NCBI RefSeq assembly: GCF_002891535.1
Contig: NZ_PDZR01000001.1
Location: forward strand, 310,001 to 374,000
Length of the DNA: 64,000 bases
From: Methylocella silvestris
GTDB lineage: Bacteria; Pseudomonadota; Alphaproteobacteria; Rhizobiales; Beijerinckiaceae
Direction of reading: 5' to 3'
The position numbers and the translations under genes were made by a program. The notes beneath the pieces were generated by a model. The model searched no databases. It was not told the origin of the DNA and was given only the letters and a program-made list of their open reading frames with translations. Numbering within the stretch: position 1 is the stretch's first letter; every line of letters begins with the position of its first letter. This document shows, piece by piece, positions 58,331-64,000 of the stretch.

Positions 58331-59019
58331 CGGGCGGCCCCACGCGTCACGGCTTCGATCATGTCTCGCCACGTTGAAACATCCCCAACCGGCTCAGGAG
58401 TGGCGACCGATTTAATGCGTTTGATCAGCACTTCCCCGAGCTGGAAAAATGGAACAGCACTTTCGTGGTCTGACGCGCCAATCTCTTTTCCCTGTTCAAA
58501 ACAATAACTAATCGCTCCTTTGGCGCGCGAGATCGCGGCGTCAAAGGCTGCGACCTTCGCAACAAGATCAGCACAGGCGGCCTCAAAATTTGACGCGATG
58601 ACAGGCCAGATGGCGGCGTGGACATCGCGATTAGCTTCTGCGTAGGGCGTCATCAATGCCGTTTGCTGCGCTTGAAATGACCGCTGAGCTACATCCGCAG
58701 CAGCAGCGATGTCACGGGCCTCCTTCAGCTCCACGGCAAGACGCGCCCGCTCTACGCCCCGGTGAGGCGGTTCGGACGCACTCTTCGACTCCGCCCAGCC
58801 TTGCAGGGCTGTGGCCTCTTCGGCGGCCAGCGCATCCAGCTTTGCTTCGATGCTAGCTGGCATGTGGATGCGCGGCTCAAGCCTCGCGCGGCATTCTTCC
58901 AACCTGCACATCTCGGCATGAATCGCGTCTCTCGCGGCAACTTTGTCGCGGAGCACCGCAGTAAGCTCAGTGGAATTAAATTCAAGTATGTTGGAATTAT
59001 ATTCGAATGGTGCGGTCAT
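58327..59019 (-). CDS. Coiled-coil phage protein of unknown function
   Basis: 230 residues, mostly helical with heptad-like stretches (about residues 15-170), rich in Ala and Glu, no membrane segment. It is the first gene of the minus-strand phage operon and overlaps the protease/head fusion by 4 bases (ATGA). Position suggests a scaffold or head-associated role, but nothing in the sequence proves it. Confidence 0.6.
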   Translation of the reverse strand: MTAPFEYNSNILEFNSTELTAVLRDKVAARDAIHAEMCRLEECRARLEPRIHMPASIEAKLDALAAEEATALQGWAESKSASEPPHRGVERARLAVELKEARDIAAAADVAQRSFQAQQTALMTPYAEANRDVHAAIWPVIASNFEAACADLVAKVAAFDAAISRAKGAISYCFEQGKEIGASDHESAVPFFQLGEVLIKRIKSVATPEPVGDVSTWRDMIEAVTRGAAR

Positions 59020-59321
59020 TTTGATCTTAGCTCGTAAGTTATAGTGCCGGCATTAGCTCTATATAATACCAATAATTCGGTGCGTCATGAGCAGTTCCAT
59101 CGCGATTGCTGCAACGGCCGTCGCGATATGGCGTAACCGCGCTCTCGCCTAACTAGTTTTTTGGTGCCGGTGCAGAGCCTATCGCCCAAGGCGTCTCAAA
59201 TGGGTAAACCCCTACGACACACCGGCGCGAGACACATTTGGCGTCTTAATAGGGTTGACTTTCACATTTTGAGACGGCATAAAGAGAGGGTCTAGAGGCT
59301 ATTGAGACGTTTGAGGGCGAC
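59020..59321 (+). promoter_or_regulatory. Resolvase promoter with repeated motif, candidate recombination/operator sites
   Basis: No gene. A -35 TTGACT (59255-59260) and -10 CATAAA (59278-59283) with 17-base spacing precede the resolvase. Four copies of a motif near CGTCTCAAATG surround it: 59192-59202 (+), 59242-59252 (+, CGTCTTAATAG), 59265-59276 (-) and 59299-59309 (-). Copies two and three form an inverted pair 35 bp across that covers the promoter. This layout suits resolvase binding for autoregulation or a res site. Confidence 0.6.
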
Positions 59322-59873
59322 ATGGCGACTTACGGATACGCGCGGGTTTCGACGACAGACCAAGACCTCGCCTTGCAAAAGAGCGCGCTCAAGGCCGCCG
59401 GATGCACGGTCATCCGGGCAGAGAAGGTGACAGGAACGAAGCTCGCCGGCCGCACAGAGCTGCGCACGCTTCTCGACTTCATCCGCGCTGGCGACGTTCT
59501 CATAGTCACAAGGATCGACCGTCTGGCGCGCTCTATCGGCGATCTGGCGGGCATCGTGCGCGAGCTGGAGAGCAAGGGCGCCGCGCTCAAGGCGACGGAA
59601 CAGCCGATCGACACAAGCACTGCTGCCGGCAAGGCGTTCCTCGGCATGCTTGGCGTGTTCGCCGAGTTCGAAACTAATATCCGTAAGGAGCGCCAGCTTG
59701 AAGGAATCGCCAAAGCGAAGGCTGAGGGCGTCTATAAGGGCCGCAAGCCGTCGATCGACGTGGCGGCTGTCCGACGGCTGCGCGACGTCGATCGGCTCGG
59801 CCCGACAGAGATTGCCGAGCGCCTTGGCATCGGTCGCGCCAGCGTCTATCGGGTATTGGCGACAAATCCTTGA
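59322..59873 (+). CDS. Serine recombinase (resolvase/invertase family)
   Basis: 183 residues with the catalytic serine in 'YGYARVSTTDQDLALQKSAL', arginines in 'VTRIDRLARSIGDLAGIV', the helix E region 'GMLGVFAEFETNIRKERQLE' and a C-terminal HTH ('LGPTEIAERLGIGRASVYRV'). Small serine recombinases resolve cointegrates or invert segments at short paired sites. The motif cluster directly upstream is a candidate site. A clear terminator follows the gene. Confidence 0.94.
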   Translation: MATYGYARVSTTDQDLALQKSALKAAGCTVIRAEKVTGTKLAGRTELRTLLDFIRAGDVLIVTRIDRLARSIGDLAGIVRELESKGAALKATEQPIDTSTAAGKAFLGMLGVFAEFETNIRKERQLEGIAKAKAEGVYKGRKPSIDVAAVRRLRDVDRLGPTEIAERLGIGRASVYRVLATNP

Positions 59874-59891
59874 CGGCGCGAGGCCGCAAAC

Positions 59892-59915
59892 GCCGCCCTC
59901 GCCGGGCGGCTTTTT
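59892..59915 (+). terminator. Intrinsic terminator of the resolvase gene
   Basis: A 7-bp GC stem (GCCGCCC at 59892-59898, GGGCGGC at 59904-59910, loop TCGCC) followed at once by TTTTT, 18 bases after the stop codon. Confidence 0.92.
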
Positions 59916-60017
59916 CAATTCCACAATCTGTAATATAAATACAGATATCCGAATAATATGGAAAAAATATCAAGTTGACGGCGAGTTATTTGCTTATATT
60001 ATTGACTCAATCGAGCA

Positions 60018-60320
60018 ATGGAGACTGACATGGCGGTACATGAGAGCATTGATGACAAAATTAAACGCTTGAGTTTTGACTTCGTGAACGCAAATGCTTG
60101 GTCTGGTGACTGCAATCCCGGTGCACTCGTTAATTTTGCGAACGGGGCGGCAGTTATACTGCATCTTGCGCTCTCAAACGAAGAGCGCGGCCAGCTCATA
60201 AAGAAACACGGCAGCGTTGAAGCGCTCGCCGAATGGGCGTTTTGCGCCGACACTCCAGAAGCCGACGCGCTACAACGGGCCGTATTCATCGGTACGTTTG
60301 AGGCCAATTCGAAGTATTGA
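60018..60320 (+). CDS. Small island protein, unknown
   Basis: 100 residues (ATG at 60018; ATG at 60030 possible). 'SFDFVNANAWSGDCNPGALV' and 'AEWAFCADTPEADALQRAVF' are distinctive but match no family I know. AT-rich upstream region and a strong terminator downstream indicate a monocistronic gene. Confidence 0.5.
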   Translation: METDMAVHESIDDKIKRLSFDFVNANAWSGDCNPGALVNFANGAAVILHLALSNEERGQLIKKHGSVEALAEWAFCADTPEADALQRAVFIGTFEANSKY

Positions 60321-60369
60321 GCTGCACTCGGCAGCATGTTAAGAAAAAAGACTGAAATTGAATTAAATC

Positions 60370-60398
60370 AAGAGGATAGATTTTTCTATCCTCTTTTT
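60370..60398 (+). terminator. Intrinsic terminator
   Basis: An 11-bp stem (AAGAGGATAGA at 60370-60380, TCTATCCTCTT at 60385-60395) with a TTTT loop and a trailing T-run to 60398, 50 bases after the small gene ending at 60320. Confidence 0.92.
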
Positions 60399-60520
60399 GT
60401 CGTTTTCGAGCAATGCCGCAATGCGGGTCGGACGATGTCGCGCGTGTGGAAGCTGCGGAACGGCATTTTGGACAATACTAAGTTTAAATTCAGTTCAGAC
60501 GGCTTCAGCGCTGGGATTCT

Positions 60521-60778
60521 TTAGTCCCCGTGCTTCCCAATTCTATAGCTATCCGGGTGCATTTCGCTGACTATATAGACCGCGCGGGAAGCGTAGGTCG
60601 GATACGTCGCAGTAATCAGCGGGAGGCCGATTGCTTCGAAAACTCTCGGCTTGAAAAGCTTTTTCTGTTCGAATGCCTCGTACAAATCGTAACCGAACGT
60701 GATTCCAACTTCGACTGGATGAGAAAGGAGTTCCTCATCCAATTTTCGTTTTACGACCTCGAACTCTTCCTCAGTCAT
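60521..60778 (-). CDS. Small acidic island protein, unknown
   Basis: 85 residues beginning MTEEEFEVVKRKLDEELL. 'ITFGYDLYEAFEQKKLFKPR' and 'YASRAVYIVSEMHPDSYRIG' give it a plausible folded core. No family is recognised. It is isolated, convergent with the preceding gene. Confidence 0.5.
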   Translation of the reverse strand: MTEEEFEVVKRKLDEELLSHPVEVGITFGYDLYEAFEQKKLFKPRVFEAIGLPLITATYPTYASRAVYIVSEMHPDSYRIGKHGD

Positions 60779-61078
60779 CTAAGCTCCTTGCTTTGCGCCA
60801 AGTATAGGGTGGGAGGCCTGCGCGCGGTGCAGGCCAACCCCCTCAAATTATTAACTGAAATATTACCTCTTTTCGCGCTCTTTTCCTCCTTCGCTGTCAT
60901 TTTAATTCGGTCGTGATTAATCGGCCGAAAAAGAGGGGATCAGGGCGGAAATGGAAGATAGGCGCTGCCCCCGGTGAGGGGCCACGCCGCCGGCCGCCGC
61001 GATTAAAAAGGAATTCCCAAGATTCCGATCTTGTCGATGGTCCTCTATTGGGTTGAAGAATAGTCGGAAAATCTCCGC
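60779..61078. other. Gap without supported gene
   Basis: Three hundred bases between two minus-strand genes. No frame has convincing coding character; there are no repeats or RNA-like structures that I recognise. It should hold the promoter of the small gene ending at 60521. Confidence 0.4.
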
Positions 61079-61483
61079 CTATTTATTGAAAGCTATATCG
61101 AGGCATTTCTCGCCCGAGAACTCGCCAGAAGCCAGCCGCCCGATTAGCGTTAACGTTGCGACCTCTTCGCAAAAGGCCTTTTGCTCGGCCAGATTCAGAT
61201 TTTCAATGTTGATGGATTTGAGAATGCCAAGGCGATGCTCAGCAATCGCGCCTATCGTGTGAAGTCCGGTTTCTTCCGCATAAATTAACTCGGATGGGGA
61301 AACTTTTCGGCGCACCTTGCTCAAGGCTTTTACCGCCTCCTTCACATATTTCTCATGTTGGCTTTTCAACATCGAAGCATTCATTTCAGCAGCGCTTTCA
61401 AGCGTTCGCCTTGATCGGTTTTGAACAGGAGCGGCTTTCACTTTGCCGTTTGTCGTTAGGCCTAAAGGCTTCGGCTCATCCAT
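61079..61483 (-). CDS. Island protein of unknown function
   Basis: 134 residues, basic N terminus ('LTTNGKVKAAPVQNRSRRTL') followed by helices ('HEKYVKEAVKALSKVRRKVS', 'NLNLAEQKAFCEEVATLTLI'). No family is recognised. Its promoter side faces 250 AT-rich bases containing small palindromes (for example CATACCGTATG near 61660), shared with the divergent gene at 61736. Confidence 0.5.
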   Translation of the reverse strand: MDEPKPLGLTTNGKVKAAPVQNRSRRTLESAAEMNASMLKSQHEKYVKEAVKALSKVRRKVSPSELIYAEETGLHTIGAIAEHRLGILKSINIENLNLAEQKAFCEEVATLTLIGRLASGEFSGEKCLDIAFNK

Positions 61484-61735
61484 CGTTTTTCCTCAGCAAT
61501 TAATTTCGGCTTTTCCCCGAATGATTGACCTCGCAGACACGCCTTCCAGCCTGAAGCGCTGCCGTTCTGAATGATCTCGCGTCTGGCGATTGAAGTCAAC
61601 TTCATAAATCCTAAAAACCTTGTAATATCAAACATATGATATGCATATGGCATACCGTATGTCTCAAATGACCATGGGAAAGGCTGGACAAAACCCTAAT
61701 GCCATTATAGAACAAACAAGGAACATTGGGGGCGA

Positions 61736-62023
61736 ATGGCGAGGCGAATGCGACCGGAAATTCCAAGTGATCCGGCCGCATGCGTTCGCGTACTCTGGGA
61801 ATGTCGTGACGCTACGATTCGGTTGTCGATGCAGATCCCAATCGGGAGCAACGTCGACAAGCTCGCTCACGGGGTCTTGACGGCGATTGATGCACTCGCC
61901 GCCGAACTGACTGGCGATAGGGAATATTTCTGGAGTGTTGGCGCTGTCGCAACGGAAGGCCAGCAGCGAGTGATTGAAGAAAAGGCGGCGCGGGAGCGGG
62001 GAGAATTGCGATGGAAAAAGTAA
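61736..62023 (+). CDS. Small island protein, unknown
   Basis: 95 residues (ATG at 61736, with an ATG at 61748 also possible). 'IPIGSNVDKLAHGVLTAIDA' and 'ELTGDREYFWSVGAVATEGQ' look like real protein, but I know no family. It overlaps the frame that starts at 61974. Confidence 0.45.
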   Translation: MARRMRPEIPSDPAACVRVLWECRDATIRLSMQIPIGSNVDKLAHGVLTAIDALAAELTGDREYFWSVGAVATEGQQRVIEEKAARERGELRWKK

Positions 62024-62432
62024 CGAGCGCCGGCGAGCAGAAGATTGTTCCGTCTATCGAGTCAAGTTCATCCGCCATATCGTCGGTCGCGCCGATCCGG
62101 AAGTACTTCACGTCACACATGGCATTTTCCCTGATCTCTACGGTGCGATCGACGAGGGAAATCTTCTATTCGGCACGTCCAATGAGGTGCGCGGCGCGGG
62201 GGGATTTTGCGTTGTGAAGGGCGGTGCCGGGATTGTCGCTCATCGCTTTCGCACATATGAGGTCGAGCGCCATGGCGAAGGCCAAATATTACGTCGCGCC
62301 CCATTCGTCACGACGGATGATGGCGACTTAGTCGCCGGAGAAGCGAAAGAGCTTCCGACGGTTGGCGCGCTGTGCGTAGGACGCGACGCTTGGCGATGCC
62401 AGCGGCCGGTGCCGCCGCATTTTCCCGCATAA
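61974..62432 (+). CDS. Possible island protein, start uncertain
   Basis: The frame from a TTG at 61974 encodes 152 residues. From about residue 26 it reads like a folded protein ('YRVKFIRHIVGRADPEVLHV', 'GIFPDLYGAIDEGNLLFGTS', 'EAKELPTVGALCVGRDAW'), but no good start codon lies just before that point. An ATG at 62011 with an in-frame 'MEKVTSAGEQK' is in the +1 frame, so the gene may use a weak start or carry a frameshift. Confidence 0.35.
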   Translation: MKKRRRGSGENCDGKSNERRRAEDCSVYRVKFIRHIVGRADPEVLHVTHGIFPDLYGAIDEGNLLFGTSNEVRGAGGFCVVKGGAGIVAHRFRTYEVERHGEGQILRRAPFVTTDDGDLVAGEAKELPTVGALCVGRDAWRCQRPVPPHFPA

Positions 62433-62625
62433 GTGACCCAGTATTAGGCGAGTTTGAGGGCGCGGTTGAGACGCTTCGCTTGGGGGCGTGCCGGACGTGG
62501 ACACCTTCCTAAGAGGGCCGTGAGATAGAACCAATTCATTTACAGACTCATTCCGCGGTAGTGAGCGAACGTTTTGCACTCTATCCACCACATTTTTTGT
62601 TCTGTACTTGTTTGCAGGGAACGAA

Positions 62626-62642
62626 TCTGACAATCTGTCAGA
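62626..62642. promoter_or_regulatory. Palindrome ahead of the HTH-methyltransferase gene, candidate operator
   Basis: A perfect 7-bp inverted repeat with 3-base spacer (TCTGACAATCTGTCAGA) ends 12 bases before the Shine-Dalgarno GGAGG of the methyltransferase. Methyltransferases with N-terminal HTH domains, such as M.SsoII, are known to repress their own genes through a palindrome in the promoter. Confidence 0.5.
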
Positions 62643-62661
62643 AAGACTCCCCGGAGGTTTT

Positions 62662-63924
62662 GTGACAGAATTTTCATCTCTCCGGCAAAAGAGCGGACTT
62701 TCCGTCCCGGAGGCAGCAGCCAAGCTAGGATACACTGAACGCGAGGCTTATCGCTGGGAGCGTGGCGAGGTTAAACCGCGTCGCGCAATCCTCGATCTTC
62801 TACGCGCACTGAAACCTCATTGTGAGGACCGTAGCACGCCACCCGCCTTCAGCTTCATTGACCTTTTCGCGGGTATCGGTGGGTTGCGGCGCGGATTCGA
62901 GGCCATCGGCGGCGAATGTGTCTTTACGTGTGAGTGGGACCGTTATTCGCGAGAAACCTATAGCGCAAATTTTCCTAACGACGGGCATTCGATAGCCGGC
63001 GACATTCGTGAGGTGAAGGAAGCGGATGTGCCAGAGCATGATGTTTTGCTTGCTGGCTTCCCGTGCCAGCCCTTCTCTATTGCCGGCGTATCGAAAAAGA
63101 ATGCTCTCAACCGACCACACGGCTTCGCATGCGAGGCACAGGGCACTCTGTTTTTTGAGGCCGCACGCATTATTCGCCATCATAGACCGAAGGCGTTTGT
63201 GCTGGAGAACGTTAAGAATCTTGTAAATCACGATCGCGGACGCACGTTCAGAGTGATTCACGATGTTTTGACCGAGGAACTAGGATATCACGTTGACTAT
63301 CGCGTCATCGACGCAAAAGCTTTCTTGCCACAGCATCGAGAACGTATTTTTATCGTTGGCTTCGCTGATGAACCGGATTTCAGCTTCGAAACGCTCACGC
63401 TCCCAGACCCCTTAAAGGGGCCGAGGTTGCAGACGATTCTTCACCCCGGCGACGGCACCGAAAAGCCGGACAAACACTACACAACCGGCAAAGACTGCAA
63501 GGTATCCGACAAATACACGCTGTCAGTTCATCTCTGGACCTATCTTCAAAATTACGCGGAGAAACACCGTCTTGCTGGCAATGGATTCGGCTTTGGCCTC
63601 TTCGGTCCTGACGACGTAGCCCGAACGCTTTCAGCGCGTTATTACAAGGACGGATCGGAAATCCTCATTCGGCAGGCCCACAAGCCACCGCGCCGGCTTA
63701 CGCCGCGCGAATGCGCTCGCCTCATGGGATTTGATGCGCCGGGTCAAAACGACTTTCTTATCCCCGTTTCGGATACACAAGCCTACAAGCAGTTCGGCAA
63801 CTCTGTGGCCGTTCCGGCCGTTACTGCAGTAGCGCGTCACATGGAGCCTTATATCCGCAAGGCCGTTGAGCAACACGTTCAGAGAAACGAGCAAGCGCCG
63901 AAAAGGCAGAGAGCCCGTGGTTGA
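62662..63924 (+). CDS. DNA (cytosine-5-)-methyltransferase with N-terminal HTH
   Basis: 420 residues from the GTG at 62662, fixed by GGAGG 4 bases upstream. Residues 1-55 form an XRE-like HTH ('[20 protein letters not shown]', '[15 protein letters not shown]'). The m5C methyltransferase motifs follow in order: I '[20 protein letters not shown]', IV '[14 protein letters not shown]' (catalytic Cys), VI '[10 protein letters not shown]', VIII '[11 protein letters not shown]', IX '[14 protein letters not shown]' and X '[13 protein letters not shown]'. The target-recognition region lies about residues 245-350. The downstream vsr overlaps it, as in restriction-modification or Dcm-type units. Confidence 0.93.
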   Translation: MTEFSSLRQKSGLSVPEAAAKLGYTEREAYRWERGEVKPRRAILDLLRALKPHCEDRSTPPAFSFIDLFAGIGGLRRGFEAIGGECVFTCEWDRYSRETYSANFPNDGHSIAGDIREVKEADVPEHDVLLAGFPCQPFSIAGVSKKNALNRPHGFACEAQGTLFFEAARIIRHHRPKAFVLENVKNLVNHDRGRTFRVIHDVLTEELGYHVDYRVIDAKAFLPQHRERIFIVGFADEPDFSFETLTLPDPLKGPRLQTILHPGDGTEKPDKHYTTGKDCKVSDKYTLSVHLWTYLQNYAEKHRLAGNGFGFGLFGPDDVARTLSARYYKDGSEILIRQAHKPPRRLTPRECARLMGFDAPGQNDFLIPVSDTQAYKQFGNSVAVPAVTAVARHMEPYIRKAVEQHVQRNEQAPKRQRARG

Positions 63925-64000
63925 CACCGTCGACAGCATCACCCGAAGCAGGATGATGGCGGGTATCCGTAGCACTAATACCCGGCCGGAACTTGCGATC
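63917..64000 (+). CDS. Very short patch repair endonuclease Vsr, N-terminal fragment
   Basis: 28 codons to the window edge from a GTG at 63917 that overlaps the methyltransferase stop by 8 bases. '[17 protein letters not shown]' matches the Vsr N-terminal signature (RxxxMxxIRxxxTxPE). Vsr nicks at T:G mismatches created by deamination of 5-methylcytosine, so it protects the sites methylated by its neighbour. A cognate restriction enzyme, if present, is outside the window. Confidence 0.85.
   Translation, partial: MVDTVDSITRSRMMAGIRSTNTRPELAI

Larger units (their letters stand above)
53228..64000. mobile_element. Prophage-like genomic island (right end outside window)
   Basis: Downstream of tRNA-Ala the gene content changes: terminase subunits, a head-protein fusion, a resolvase, a methyltransferase with vsr, and many short unknown genes with AT-rich spacers. 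Genes are on both strands with larger gaps than in the core region. No tyrosine integrase, portal, major capsid or tail gene is visible, and no second copy of the tRNA 3' end was seen. The island is therefore incomplete in this window, decayed, or a satellite-type element. Confidence 0.75.

Overview
The window looks like a chromosomal segment of a GC-rich alphaproteobacterium of the order Hyphomicrobiales (Rhizobiales); a Beijerinckiaceae-type methylotroph or relative is my best guess, from general resemblance only. Supporting signs are a CckA-type cell-cycle kinase next to a FliO-like gene and DksA, a giant coiled-coil protein resembling the growth-pole-ring protein of Agrobacterium/Sinorhizobium, a DUF2125 protein, an sdhCDAB operon, and the order coaD-ppiA-ppiB-queA-tgt. 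Bases 1 to about 53200 read as vertically inherited core genome; the rest is a mobile island.

Core region. 1-3.1 kb: the start of cckA diverges from a FliO-like gene that converges on dksA. 3.3-12 kb: icd, a membrane-anchored unknown, a PPP-type phosphatase, a CYTH-CHAD protein, a small AT-rich insert with a DUF6197-like gene, a ChaC-type cyclotransferase, a DUF2125 protein and a polyprenyl-phosphate sugar transferase. 12.3-17.6 kb: thrS, a LuxR-type regulator, an unknown, plsC and a PsiF-like protein. 17.7-23.4 kb: a methionine-cycle operon (ArsR-methyltransferase fusion, metF, metH) headed by a strong palindrome. 23.5-25.2 kb: an amidase, a glycine-zipper lipoprotein and the RNase P RNA with its terminator. 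25.2-32.2 kb: one 2332-residue membrane-anchored repeat protein. 32.7-39 kb: ferredoxin, a YumC-type ferredoxin-NADP reductase, coaD, two cyclophilins, queA and tgt for queuosine, and a glutathione transferase. 39-47.2 kb: an Ntn hydrolase, an RND efflux pump in one operon with an MltB-type transglycosylase, and a second transglycosylase. 47.4-53 kb: succinate dehydrogenase, a serine-less LpqC-like protein, DUF167 and YggT.

Island. From the 3' end of tRNA-Ala(CGC) at 53227 to the window end, small AT-richer genes alternate with phage genes: terminase large and small subunits, a prohead-protease/head-morphogenesis fusion, a serine resolvase with a repeated motif in its promoter, several unknowns, and a 5-methylcytosine methyltransferase with an N-terminal helix-turn-helix followed by a truncated vsr. 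No portal, capsid, tail or tyrosine integrase gene is visible, so this is a partial or decayed prophage, a satellite, or a composite island whose other end lies outside the window.

The most unusual structure is a 223-bp stretch between the head-morphogenesis fusion and the small terminase gene that holds five consecutive perfect inverted repeats (stems 9, 12, 9, 11 and 14 bp); it could be a structured RNA, a packaging site or a replication/regulatory element. Other points worth attention are a Tgt lacking all four usual zinc ligands, an LpqC-like protein without its catalytic serine, a palindrome just ahead of the HTH-methyltransferase gene, a repeated motif overlapping the resolvase promoter, and a dispersed repeat present twice.
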